A stretch of DNA of 64,000 bases from Flaccisagitta enflata (GCA_965153355.1 OZ231127.1:48794001-48858000), one strand, 5' to 3'. Shown: positions 25,183 to 35,692, counted from the first letter of the stretch. Notes: generated from the letters alone by a model not told the origin. Made by a program: numbers and translations.

Positions 25183-25360
25183 AACAAGGCCGGATACACG
25201 GCTACCCTAGTCGCGTGCGGGTGGGCAGGAGCCATATGCTCAAAAAGCTAAAAAACGCCAAAAAAGTAAAAAGGTGACCAACCGACCAACCAACCGACCG
25301 ACGGACCGACCGACGGACCGAAATAGCGGGGTGTAGAGTTGCGTAGCACGCGACTAAAAA
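25183..25360 (+). mobile_element. family 1 HINE-like element, compact complete copy
   Basis: The left end is AACAAGGCCGGATACACGGC, then AGTCGCGTGCGGGTGGGCAGG. The centre is A-rich with CCAACCGACCGACGGACC repeats. The right end is GGGGTGTAGAGTTGCGTAGC followed by ACGCGACTAAAAA. At 178 bp it is one of the best examples of the basic plan. Confidence 0.85.
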
Positions 25361-25484
25361 TGAACATTTGTGACCAAAATATGGAACGATCAAGAAAATA
25401 AGTTTTGTAGCACGCGCGCATGAATAAAATTACCATCGAAAAAGTAAAAATGATGGATATGCACATTACACAAGTGTACCCGCG

Positions 25485-25543
25485 GATACACGGTGTGACG
25501 GACTGGCCTACTGACAAGGTGACTCGTAGAGTTGCGTAGCACG
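25485..25543 (+). mobile_element. family 1 fragment (right end)
   Basis: GGATACACGGTGTGACGGAC is followed by GACTCGTAGAGTTGCGTAGC and ACGCGAC. The centre is deleted, so left-end and right-end words are almost joined. Confidence 0.65.
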
Positions 25544-25676
25544 CGACAAAATCAAAACAAATCAGACTAAAAAGATTTCATTTGCCAGTTAGAAGGTGAA
25601 GTGGCCTGGTTGTTTTGAGGGCGATTACGATTACGATTAAGGGAGTGCACAAGTGGGGCAGAGTAATTCATTGAGA

Positions 25677-25909
25677 AACAAGGCTGGATACACGGCTACC
25701 CAAGTCCCGTGCGGCTGGGCTGGGGCAATGATATAAAAGACTACTCTTGGGCTGGAGAAGTAATGCAAAAACGGCCCGTAAGCGCCGAAAAATCACAAAA
25801 GGGTTCAGAGTTTGAACAGATGGATTGATAGACTGACAGACAGGCGGACCGACAAACCAACAGACAAACAAAGCAGGGTGTAGAGTCGCGTAGCATGCGA
25901 TTAAAAAAA
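25677..25909 (+). mobile_element. family 1 HINE-like element
   Basis: The left end is AACAAGGCTGGATACACGGC, then AAGTCCCGTGCGGCTGGGC. The middle has TGCAAAAACGGCCCGTAAG, and the right end has GACAGGCGGACC repeats, GGGTGTAGAGTCGCGTAGCA and TGCGATTAAAAAAA. Confidence 0.82.
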
Positions 25910-25961
25910 GAAAGTAAAGAAACAGAAATGATATGAGGGAAGAAGTAGTAAATAAAAAACA

Positions 25962-26140
25962 AACAAGGCCAACACCTATAAGTCGCCTGCGAGATTTACA
26001 TTTAGAATGACTTAAAGTGACTTAGAATGACTTATTATACCCTTAAATGATCTAAAATGACTTGAAAGAAAAAAATTGATAAAAAAATGGGACGGACCGA
26101 CAAACAGACGGACAAACGGATGGACGGACAGACAGAAATA
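25962..26140 (+). mobile_element. family 1 element, unoccupied counterpart of 23915-24701
   Basis: AACAAGGCCAACACCTATAA, then GTCGCCTGCGAGATTTACAT, with the same GACTTAGAATGACTTA repeats and TTGATAAAAAAATGGGACGG. It lacks the hAT MITE. It runs into GACCGACAAACAGACGG repeats and loses the terminal hairpin. Confidence 0.72.
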
Positions 26141-26445
26141 AAAAGGGAAAAGAAAAAAGAAAAAGACTAAGAAGAAGACGAAGAGGATGAAGAGGATGAA
26201 AAATAAGAGGAAGAAGAAGAAGACGAAAAAGATGAAGATTTATGTAAAGCTTTACATGCAACACGTGCAAAAATGAAGAAAGTTGGATAAAAAAAAAAAA
26301 GAGTAAATTACTTACAGATGGCAGTAAACGATGATGATCATTATATCGTGATATAACACGTTTCAACATCTGCAAAAAACGTACGCGCGGGAAAGGAAGA
26401 GAGGAAAATGAAATCAAATCCAGTGGCTCTTAGTTCTAACGCTTG

Positions 26446-26601
<156 letters not shown>

Positions 26602-26712
26602 TCATTCTATTCCAGCAGGCAACATGATTTTTTCTCAGTCAACATTCTACATGACGGAAAACGAGAAACAGCGACCCACACTCTTTTTTCGCCTTTAATA
26701 CAAATGTGGATA

Positions 26713-27073
26713 AACAAGGCCGGATACACGGGCCAAGACGCCCAAGACGGTGCGCCGGCGTTATTAATTCTTAGACCTACCCCATGCACTATCAGACCTA
26801 TCCCTAGCTCTATAAGAACTATCCCAAGCTCTATTGACCTAACCATAAATGAAATGACAAGAAACATGAATTGTCAGTCCTATCTCGAGCTCTATCAGAC
26901 CTATCCCAAGTTCTAACCGTAAATGAATATGATAACGAATGAAATGAGTAATATGAATGATAAAAAAGATGAGTTCTCATGTGACTTAAAACATTTTCTA
27001 GGATTTTTCACTGTGACCGACCGACCGACCGACCAACAGAGCCTCTTATAGAGGTGCTTTGGCGCACCTAAAA
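26713..27073 (+). mobile_element. family 2 HINE-like element (GGTGCGCC variant)
   Basis: The left end is AACAAGGCCGGATACACGGG, with the word GGTGCGCC in GACGGTGCGCCGGCG. The right end has GACCGACCGACCGACC repeats, then TATAGAGGTGCTTTGGCGCACC and TAAAAG. The left word GGTGCGCC is complementary to the right GGCGCACC. The middle contains four or five CTATCCC(A/T)AGCTCTAT-like repeats (about 26775-26910). Confidence 0.75.
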
Positions 27074-27375
27074 GAATACCATGGGCCATCAGGAGCATAC
27101 ACTAACAGACGAAGACATCGAGATCGACCTGCATTGCCTCATTTCACGGTACAGTTACATCCCGCTACAACGGAACCAAAAGTAATGGTAATCCGCCTAT
27201 AAAGGATAAAAAATATCGGTGCCTTCATGTCATTTGAGTATGGAATGGGACTCCTTATACCCACTTGAAACACCCTACTATTAGAATGTCCTTTATAAGA
27301 ATATGAGGGACCCCTATTTAATTTAGCAATTGACGTAATACACCACAAACTTTACAGATTTCTAATGCGGGTGAT

Positions 27376-27600
27376 ATATAAACGAATATTTCTTTGGAAT
27401 TTCAGTAAACCAAGAAATTCCAAAGAAATTTCGTCTTTCTTTCAGGTAAGAGAACATTAAGCGTACAGAATGCCCTTTATTTGTTGTTGTTTTATATATT
27501 TCATTGTTAATTTTATATGAATGATAAAATTAAAGAGTAAACCAAGAAATTCCAAAGAAATTTCGTCTTTCTTTCAGTCCGTATGACTTCAATGTCATAC
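27376..27600 (+). promoter_or_regulatory. TATA/initiator leader with exact 42-nt exon-like duplication (locus 1)
   Basis: TATATAAA (27376-27383) is followed by TTTCAGTAAACC. From A27404 to G27445 runs a 42-nt segment ending TTTCTTTCAG, directly followed by GTAAGAG. The same 42 nt recur at 27536-27577, now followed by TCCGTATGAC. The arms ATTTCTTTGGAATTTC and GAAATTCCAAAGAAAT form a stem across the predicted start. The 90-nt spacer ends TTAAAG. It lies about 250 bp upstream of the retroelement gag ATG, so it may drive that element. Function is inferred. Confidence 0.55.
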
Positions 27601-27825
27601 TTGGAGGCAGCGTGGTCTAGTAAAATCTGCGCGCCACAAGTGGCTATTCGGTCAGTTGGGCAGGAGCCCCGGCGGCGTTTCTAGGAAAAGGGATTCGACG
27701 CGGGTCTCTCCCAAAGCTCATCGATCATCGCGAAGCGGTATCGATCTACATTTAAACAGAAACATTATCGGCGGCTCTCGCCGTCTGTGGAAAAGCCGAG
27801 GTAGGATCTTCGACTTTTTTCCAAG

Positions 27826-30294
27826 ATGTCAACCCCAGAGGAAGTAACTACAAATGAGCTACTTCAAGAGATAGCAGACTTGTCAGCTCGAATATCACAA
27901 CTGAGACCTGGTGTTTCAGCCACCATTTGGTGTCCAAAATGCTGGAGGCCTCCATCACAGCACAAAGGTGGGTCGATAAAAGGATGTAAATCAAAAACGA
28001 AAATGCCAGTTGATCAATTCACTCGTGAGTTATTACAACAGAGGAATAACCTAGTACGATGTATACGGTCTGCAGATACTGAAGGCAGACAATCAGAGGC
28101 GATTGATGCGCTACAAAATACAGTAGAGAGACAGGCCCAGACCATCGAGTCAAATCAAGAAAGGATTAGAAGTCTTCAGCAGACTAAACAAGTCATGTTA
28201 CACCTGTTGCGCAATTTGAATGACGCCTATCTAGCATTTATTACAGGCGGGAATGAGAATGAGATGAAAAGGATTTTCAAAGATGTTGACGACTTATTGG
28301 TATCACTTAACACAGAATCAAAGTCTTCGAGTGAGAATGAAGATGATGATGATGGTGATGGTGAGGATGATGATGATGGGTGGGACCACACCGGGGATCG
28401 CACAACATGGCCCATTGATAATGCAAGTATCATTGCAGATGGCAACAGATTGTTCCCGGCAGATAACAACGACGCGGGAGCGACGGAGGCAGGAGCAATA
28501 GGCGGCGTTGGAGCAACGAAGAAAGTACATTTCTCTTTCTCACCCGTCTTGACTCATTCGTCCAATTCGTCCAAGCAAAGCGCTGAGGCATCAGGTCAAA
28601 CGACTGGAACATCAGGTCAAACGACTGGAACATCAGGTCAAACGACTGGAACATCAGGTCAAACGACTGGAACATCAGGTCAGACAGGAGTAGCATCCGG
28701 TCAAAGGATAGTGAATGGAATTTTGAGACCAGCGTCATCGAACAGGTCGGTGTACGATGTACAAGCCAATACACACACAATTTCCACCCCATCTCCCAAT
28801 ACACGCACAATTTCCACCCCATCTCCCAACCCACCCTCAACGCCGCAATATCCAGGGTTGTTTGAAAAACCAGGGGTGGTTCTCATATTTCCTAGAGGAG
28901 GAACTTTATGTGGGGGTGAAGCTGACGCTGATAGTGTTGTGAGGGCAGCGAAAATTGTGAACGTTGATTTCAAGGAAAACATGGATGCATTATTGTACTT
29001 GGAACAAAGACGTAAACTAGTTGATCAGTTGTCTTGCTATTTTGGCGCTTGCCCTATGTTCACTCATTTAGGGATATTCGCCTTGAAAGCTCATGTCTTT
29101 TATAAAACGTTTCAGCCTATCTTGAAGCGCGAGGCGACGTTTTCTAGCTTTATGGCATTCGTTAAGGAATTTGAGCATCAACTCTATCCTAATTTAGACT
29201 CGATTGCGTTGGGGAGACTACACAACCGTAAACAACAAAACAATGAGTCGGTTTCAGAGTATTTCACAGGATTATGTTGATTTGATATTCATCATTGGCA
29301 GACAAGAGGACGACTACATCCAACCATTTTTGGCAGGATTATACAATAGAACATTAGCACACACAGTGTCAAATGCACAATATGAGGATGGGCAAAGAAC
29401 ATTGAGACGGCTTGCCAATCACGCTCAACACATAGAGGCTCAAATAAACCTCGATAATGCATTCTTGGGAGGCAAAGATAACAGAAATAACCATCAACGC
29501 AACGTTTCGGCTTTAACCAACGCAGGTTCTCAACAAAGTTCGTCAGCTTCACATAGAGGAAGAGGCCACAATACGCAAACAAGAGGAGCACCGGCGCCAC
29601 GAGGAGGAAGCGCACCAGCCGGTAGAGGATGGTCAAATAGCGGCGCCGGTAGAGGATGGTCAAATAGCCAGGATGGTCAAATAGCGGCGCCGGTAGAGGA
29701 TGGTCAAATAGTGGCGCCGGTAGAGGTTGGTCGAATGGAAACGGCGGAGGCGGAAACTGGAGCAAGTATGCGCCGTCTAGGAGTCAGAGTTTACCGCGTG
29801 GAGGTAACGCCGGGAATGGCGCACATGGAGGCGCCGACACCATGCTGTCACAAGAGTCGTGGAAATCGGCGTGGAACACGTCGTCAAATGAGCCTTCACA
29901 ATCGCAATGGCAGGAAGCGCCGCAGTCGACGTGGAGCGCCCAAGTGAATGAATTGACCACAGAAGGAGATTATCCGGATGTAGTACCCAACAATGAGGCG
30001 TCTATTTCATCTGCGTCAGCGTCAAGTCTTACACCGGTAGGCCTGTTGGTGGAAGGGAAAATGAAATCATTAGGGCTGCGTGGTTGTGGGTCGTGTCTTT
30101 CACCCCACCACAGATTTGATGGTCTGTATGATAAATGCCGTGAACTATGCCCTTGCTGTGGCATTCATTTGCAAAATAACGACCACCTAGCTATTGAATG
30201 CAGTGACAGGCCAAGGGACAAATCTGAGGCGATTTACCTAGCTAAGCAAGCCTTTTTGAAAGGAGATCCTGACAAATCTTTTGTCAGTGAATGA
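27826..30294 (+). pseudogene. gag: Ty3/gypsy-like gag, frameshifted
   Basis: The start ATG at 27826 has a good context (CCAAGATGT). The first frame (to 29280) has a zinc-like CPKCWRPPSQHKGGSIKGC at residues about 39-57, a helical region, an acidic Glu/Asp patch, about five tandem GQTTGTS repeats (nt 28591-28680), and the capsid region. Near 29275 a shift moves the reading to a second frame (LAGLYNRTLAHTVSNAQYED...), and within Arg/Gly-rich repeats (29620-29740) it shifts back. The last frame ends in a knuckle C-x2-C-x8-H-x4-C (CPCCGIHLQNNDHLAIEC). Gag would form the particle and bind RNA. Two shifts suggest decay, though one programmed shift cannot be excluded. Confidence 0.72.
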
Positions 30295-31039
30295 CAACGA
30301 CAGAAGCGACTTTTATCACAAGAGGACGAAGGGGAAGGTGACAAAAGGAATGACGTAGTAATTGACAAAATGAGAGAAAGAATGGGTGACAAGATAATTG
30401 GGCTAAAATCGTTGGTGAATGATGAAGGTGGCAAGAAGGGTAACGGAAATGAGAATGAAGCATCAAGCAGTGAAGTTTTCGTTAAAAGTAGTGACAACTG
30501 CAGTATGGTGAGGCAGTTTCTATGCTTAATTTACCTATTTACTTCTGTTGTTGGCACGAAAGAAGGAAAGATGAGTATCGGGTTAGATGAGAGTAATGGA
30601 ATACTGATGGAGGGAAAATTTCGAGTCTTTAAATCTGAATCTTTGGACGCGATTGAGAGTAACACCAGCGCGAATTTGAGTGGGATGGAGAACTGTATGC
30701 AGAAAAATGTGATAAAAGTCGAGTTTATTGGAATGAATGTTGTTATGGGTAACAATGAGAGCGTCATCGAAAGAAACAATGACAAATGTACAAACACGTA
30801 CACAAAAAAAAACAACAGTCACAAAAACAACATCGGCAGTCACAAAAACAACATCGACAGTCACAAAAACAACATCGACAGTCACTAAAACAACATCAAC
30901 AGTCACAAAATCAACATAAACAGTGACAAAATCAACATCAACAATAACAAAAACATCAAAAGTTATTAACATAGACGTCGACAACAGCTACATAAACAAC
31001 ACTAACGGTAACAACATCGACGTTAACAGCAAAAACAAG
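30295..31039 (+). other. gag-pol spacer with minisatellite
   Basis: No protease motif (D-T/S-G) was found here in the forward frames. About 30800-30960 contains roughly eight copies of a unit like ACAGTCACAAAAACAACATC, which gives KTTST/VTK peptide repeats in one frame and a stop in the frame that leads into pol. Confidence 0.6.
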
Positions 31040-34000
31040 ATGAGTGGAAGATATGAAAAAAGGGACGATAGACAGCCTCGCGATAATAAGCTGGAAGGCT
31101 CGGTCGAAAAAGGAGTAAAACCTCGCGTTAATATAGCGCTAGTAGGTTCGAGCGCGCAAACGGACAAAGGCGCGAAATGCAGAATCATCGAAAAATCGAG
31201 TGGAGAGGTAGGAGGAGAGATGGCTGGCGAGACTTTTGCGTCGAGCACGCGTTTTGCGTCAAATGAGGGTTTTCCGTCTATGGGCAGAATACGGCAACAA
31301 AAGGCCCCAGAAAGAGATGAGAGAGAAAGCGCGCTTAATACAAAACGCAATATGAACGATGCGGCAATGAATGGCGCTAATGCGAAGACGGACGAACTCA
31401 CACTATCAGCGGACTATACAGGGGGCGTGAAAAATGTGAGTGCACGAACGACGGAAGGAGAGGTTGGGAATGTAGACACACACGGGAGTAGCAAAGCGGC
31501 AGCGGGAGCAGCTTTGAAAAGCAGCTGCGGAGAGAATCCTGCAGGGTTCGGAAGGCCTCTGCATGACGTCATGCAGCCGATCCCTCTCTCTTTTATTGCC
31601 AACAAAGGAAGACTTTCTTCTGAGCTACTCCAACGGTGCAAGGACAGGGGTATATACTGTGATTTGAAAGCGGAGCAACCAAATCCGACACTCCATCTAG
31701 TGGGGGTTAAGGCAAACTTTCAGTTGGAGAAAGAGAAAAGAGCAAATTCAAGATTTTGGCCTTCAGATGAGGAATTTTTGGCTAATTTTGACTTTTCAAA
31801 TGTGGAGGAACCATTTTTGACCCAATTAAAGGATCTTTTAGTATGTTTTAAGGACATATTTTACAACATTGACAGAAAAGACCAATTCAGAGCAGGGATT
31901 CAAAATATTCCACTTTTACACATTGAAGTTCAACCAGGAGTGGTACCAGTGAAGGATAAGATGCGTGTGTGCCCAGACAGTAAGAAAAAATATTTGGAGA
32001 AGCATATTAATGATTTGTTACAGATGGGGGTTATTAAGGAAGTGGATAATGCAAAGGAAGCTGCATCAATTTATGCTTCCAATGCATTTATCATTCTTGA
32101 GGAGCGCTGGTATTCCGGGGAAAACAAAGTGAGATTTAAAAGTCGAATGGTGGTAGACCAAAAATCTCTCAACAAGTCATTAAAAAAGTCAGCCTTCCCA
32201 CTCCCCAACTGTGAGGCCTTTAGGAGGGAGCTTTCTCAGTACAAAGTATTCTCAAGCTTTGACCTAAGTGAATATTTTCATCAAGCAAAAATCGACGAAC
32301 AGACACAACAGTTGTTTGGCATTTACGCTTTGGGCAAAGTGTATAAATCAATGAGATTGTTAATGGGAAACGTACAATCGGCCAACCTCTCTCAATTTAC
32401 CTCCTCAAAATGCTATGAAAAATGCCCCAGATCCTATCCTTTCATAGATGATGTGTCTTGCTGCTCAATTACAAAAAAAGAACACATTGAGACGGATTTG
32501 CCTGACTTTTTAGCCACAACAAGCTACTACAATCTGCTTTTGAACCCTAAAAAGTGTATTTTCTTTCGAGATGAGGCCAGAGTTTTAGGCCGCCTTGTGG
32601 GAGAAGAAAAACTATCATTGTCATCAGAAAAGATAGACAAAATAAAGAAGTTGAAATTCCCTGAGACTAAAGCTAAATTAAATTCTATGCTGGCCTTTTA
32701 CGAATGGTTCAACAAACTAGCTGTAAGACTCTCAGAATTGTCAGCTCCTTTAAGGCAATTGAACAAGCCAGGAGTAAGGTACAGGCCTACGCAAGAGCAT
32801 TTCAAAGCAATGGAAGAGGTGCGGGAGCATTTGCTTGATCCTAAATGCTGTGTGTTAAGAACACCAAGTGCTGATATTGATGATACCATTTTTTGCTTCT
32901 GTGATGCGTCCTCAGGCAGCATTAGTGGAATTTTAACACAGATGATGTTACCTTTGAGGCATAAACAAACGGATGGACAAGCTAGGAAGGAACTGCATTT
33001 GGTTGGTGTATGGAGTTCCTGCATACCAGAAGGGTGGCGTTGCCATCCAATATGGCTCAAAGAATTAATAGCCCTGTGGCAAATGACACGCAAATATTAT
33101 TTCTTACTGACAGGGAGGAAATTCTTTGTGGTCAGTGACAGTGAGACTTGCCGAGATTGGGCGTCTCTAGATAAGGTACCTATGGATATAGCAAGGAAAA
33201 TAATGTCCTTGCAGAGGTTTGATTTTGATGTCATCCATGTGGATGGAAAAATCAATATGGCGGACATTTTCAGCAGACAGAATGAAGCAATTGACCCTCA
33301 GGGGAAAGAAATATTGCCTGTAGGGACTTATCCTAGGTTCATGGAAGGCAGATTGATAAATGGTGAAGGAAGGCGATTTTCATGGAAAAGACTCTTCAGT
33401 GCACCCAAGTGTAAAAGAATGGAGGATTTTTTCGTTCGAAACAGAAAGCAAAAGTTGGCCAAGGCAGTTTCGATCGAGAAGGAAGAAAGGCCGATGCACG
33501 ATGATTATCACCCAATAAAGGACATGGTGGATAGTCAGATAGAAGGGGAGATGACAGTAGAAACAGACAAAGACAAATCAACAAAGACAACGAAGGAATG
33601 TGTAAAGGAATTTACCTGCGAACGAATAATGGATTCGTTGAGAAGGAATGATGATGATGAGGAGGACCGAGATAGCGTCACGGATATGGGAAATAACGTC
33701 ACGGAGGAGGGTTGTAGCGTCACGGATGACGTCACGCCGAACCGGAATGAGCGAGGAAGCGATGAGGAGGAAGAAAATGAGCGAGGGAGCGACGAGGAAG
33801 AGGAAAATGAGCGAGGAAGCGACGAGGAAGAGAGGAAGAGGGAAGTTCAAAGGATGAATATTTGTTCATTTGGGTTGACGGACGAAGAAATTGAGGGCGG
33901 TAGAAATGATGCGGATGACGAGGAAGTGGTGGACATCTTTAGAGACGTGACCCTGCCCGTGTATGACGATGAAAATCTGGAGAAGGCAAAGGAAATGCAA

Positions 34001-35506
34001 GAGGATGAAACAATTAGGAAGTGTGCTCAGTATTTGAGGGGCGAGGAGGATATTCCCCGAAAAATTAATGCTTTGAGCCTGCCTAAGGATATACAGACAT
34101 TCTTACGACATAAGACATGCTTTCGGTTGAATAAGCAAGGTATCTTATTTCGCCTATGGGCACATAGAAACGGTTCAATTGATCCTCTTTTGGTGGTTGG
34201 TGATTCACAAATGGACAGACTGATTGCTAAAACCCACGAGTTTGACATAAATTGCCCATCTGGTCTGTCACACATCGGTCAAAGAAAGACATATACGGCA
34301 ATCGCAAAAAAGTGGTACGCGTTCAGGCTGAGATTCAAGGTGAACACATACATCTCACAGTGCGCCTGTTGCGCACTGAATAACCATATAACAAACAGAG
34401 CGAGAAAAGAGGACGATGGTGAACAAATTGCATGTCAAAGCGGAGAAATGGTAGTAATGGACTTCGCTGGGCCATATACAATGTTTAAAACAGCGTCAGG
34501 CTTGCCAAAATATGTCTTAATATTTTGCGACAGTTTCAGCCGTTACGCTTTTGGTACGCCAACCAATGGTACAAATGATGACTATGTACTAGAAGGCGTG
34601 ATGGAAATGAGAAAGGCGTGGAATGGATTGCCTAAATCTATAGTGTGTGACAATGCATTATTGTCAAAACACAGTGCCACTAGGAGGTTTTTACTGGATT
34701 GTGGTGTGACTATTACTCATGGAATGGCAAACATTAGCAGGTGCCAAACAAAGGCTGAAAGACTAATATCAACACTTAGTCGATTAATAATGAAGTTTCA
34801 CTCGTCTAATCCAAACACGCCATTCTCAAAGTTGGTAAATGAATCAATAATTTGTTATAATAACTCGGTGCACAGTGGGCTAGGCCCTATGACGGAAGAA
34901 GGGGCAATTTCGCCTCGTGAATTACACTTTTCACCAACCTTGAAAGCGCCATTGTTGAATATTGCGTCGAAAGAAGATGGAAAAGGAAGCAAATCTTCAA
35001 AGGAAACCATTTCTTTAGCAAAGAAGGCGGCGGAAGAATCACTTCTTTTCAACGTAAAGTCATTCCTAAAGAAAAAAGATCACAGTTCGCCAACTGATTA
35101 CAGCCGAAAGCTTAAAAGAGGAGATCTTTGCTTACTAAAAAGGACTTCGTTCGCAAAAGGCGTTCAGAAAAAGTTGGCATTCAAGTTACAAAAAAATGCC
35201 TTTGAAGTCATGGACCGCGTTGGTACCAATACTTTTAGATGCAAAAGTATCTTGACAGATGATATCTGTATTCTGCCGGGTGATTTGCTACTAATCACCA
35301 GGAACCAGACAAAGGAGGACTTACTCAGATTATGTGAACGCATGGAAGAAATAGCGACAAAGAACGAAGCCTCCAATTCGCCGCCGTTAACAAGAAGAAG
35401 GGCGCGCGAAACCCAGATGATGCCGTCAGTTGACGCCAATTTCGTTTTGGATGCAGGATTGACGACGAGAAGCTGCTATCCACCCATGTTTTTGGGATTG
35501 AATTAA
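31040..35506 (+). CDS. pol: Ty3/gypsy-like pol: RT, RNase H, integrase
   Basis: Open from a GTG at 30923; the first ATG is at 31040, giving 1488 residues. Residues 1-240 are low-complexity and charged. RT spans about 290-480 with motif A FSSFDLSEYFHQ (Asp408) and the catalytic FIDD at 468-471. The Asn/Pro-Lys-Cys motif (LLLNPKKCIFF) and LG step follow. RNase H begins at FCFCDAS (Asp622). An acidic insert with three ERGSDEEEEN-type repeats (nt 33748-33840) precedes integrase. Integrase has an N-terminal zinc-binding region (H1078, then CACC), catalytic Asp1141 (VMDFAGP), Asp1204 (VCDNALL) and Glu1240 (TKAERLI), a DD35E spacing. The catalytic residues look intact. It would copy and insert the element. 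No protease was seen. Confidence 0.88.
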   Translation: MSGRYEKRDDRQPRDNKLEGSVEKGVKPRVNIALVGSSAQTDKGAKCRIIEKSSGEVGGEMAGETFASSTRFASNEGFPSMGRIRQQKAPERDERESALNTKRNMNDAAMNGANAKTDELTLSADYTGGVKNVSARTTEGEVGNVDTHGSSKAAAGAALKSSCGENPAGFGRPLHDVMQPIPLSFIANKGRLSSELLQRCKDRGIYCDLKAEQPNPTLHLVGVKANFQLEKEKRANSRFWPSDEEFLANFDFSNVEEPFLTQLKDLLVCFKDIFYNIDRKDQFRAGIQNIPLLHIEVQPGVVPVKDKMRVCPDSKKKYLEKHINDLLQMGVIKEVDNAKEAASIYASNAFIILEERWYSGENKVRFKSRMVVDQKSLNKSLKKSAFPLPNCEAFRRELSQYKVFSSFDLSEYFHQAKIDEQTQQLFGIYALGKVYKSMRLLMGNVQSANLSQFTSSKCYEKCPRSYPFIDDVSCCSITKKEHIETDLPDFLATTSYYNLLLNPKKCIFFRDEARVLGRLVGEEKLSLSSEKIDKIKKLKFPETKAKLNSMLAFYEWFNKLAVRLSELSAPLRQLNKPGVRYRPTQEHFKAMEEVREHLLDPKCCVLRTPSADIDDTIFCFCDASSGSISGILTQMMLPLRHKQTDGQARKELHLVGVWSSCIPEGWRCHPIWLKELIALWQMTRKYYFLLTGRKFFVVSDSETCRDWASLDKVPMDIARKIMSLQRFDFDVIHVDGKINMADIFSRQNEAIDPQGKEILPVGTYPRFMEGRLINGEGRRFSWKRLFSAPKCKRMEDFFVRNRKQKLAKAVSIEKEERPMHDDYHPIKDMVDSQIEGEMTVETDKDKSTKTTKECVKEFTCERIMDSLRRNDDDEEDRDSVTDMGNNVTEEGCSVTDDVTPNRNERGSDEEEENERGSDEEEENERGSDEEERKREVQRMNICSFGLTDEEIEGGRNDADDEEVVDIFRDVTLPVYDDENLEKAKEMQEDETIRKCAQYLRGEEDIPRKINALSLPKDIQTFLRHKTCFRLNKQGILFRLWAHRNGSIDPLLVVGDSQMDRLIAKTHEFDINCPSGLSHIGQRKTYTAIAKKWYAFRLRFKVNTYISQCACCALNNHITNRARKEDDGEQIACQSGEMVVMDFAGPYTMFKTASGLPKYVLIFCDSFSRYAFGTPTNGTNDDYVLEGVMEMRKAWNGLPKSIVCDNALLSKHSATRRFLLDCGVTITHGMANISRCQTKAERLISTLSRLIMKFHSSNPNTPFSKLVNESIICYNNSVHSGLGPMTEEGAISPRELHFSPTLKAPLLNIASKEDGKGSKSSKETISLAKKAAEESLLFNVKSFLKKKDHSSPTDYSRKLKRGDLCLLKRTSFAKGVQKKLAFKLQKNAFEVMDRVGTNTFRCKSILTDDICILPGDLLLITRNQTKEDLLRLCERMEEIATKNEASNSPPLTRRRARETQMMPSVDANFVLDAGLTTRSCYPPMFLGLN

Positions 35507-35692
35507 AGAAGAGGTGACGGCAAAAGTTTTTTGTTTGTATTTTTGTTTTTTATTGTTTTTTTTTTTTGTTTTTTTTTTTTTGTTTTTTTTTTTTTAGATA
35601 AAATCACAAAAGAAGAAAATGAGTAAAAGAGAAAATTTTGATAAAAACACCCTGTAGGGGCAAACGGGGAAGGATATCTGAATGGGATTTTC
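35507..35692. other. T-rich tract after pol
   Basis: Poly-T runs interrupted by G (about 35525-35595), then AAAACACCCTGTAGGGGCAA. CACCCTGTA resembles a mariner-type MITE end, but no partner end was found. Confidence 0.5.

Larger units (their letters stand above)
27376..35640 (+). mobile_element. Ty3/gypsy-like LTR-type retroelement
   Basis: Gag with zinc motifs, then a long pol ORF with RT, RNase H and DD35E integrase, in Ty3/gypsy order. No matching LTR pair is visible in the window, so the ends given are only the limits of what can be assigned: the promoter-like leader upstream and the T-rich tract (35521-35595) downstream of pol. A purine-rich AAGAAGAGGTGACGG just after the pol stop may be a polypurine tract. 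Confidence 0.75.

Noticed and set aside
27104-27350. Possible further MITE starting TACAGTTACATCCCGCTACA
   Set aside because: The start resembles known MITE ends, but no matching inverted end was found before the locus 1 TATA box.
27600-27680. Possible tRNA or tRNA-like sequence near the retroelement leader
   Set aside because: I could not fold the GGAGGCAGCGTGGTC region into a cloverleaf with an acceptor stem and T loop.
30923-31039. Upstream extension of pol to 30923
   Set aside because: The codon at 30923 is GTG in a minisatellite. The first ATG is at 31040, a more credible start for an animal gene.
35640-35660. MITE end CACCCTGTA after pol
   Set aside because: No inverted partner within about 1 kb on either side, so it may be chance.
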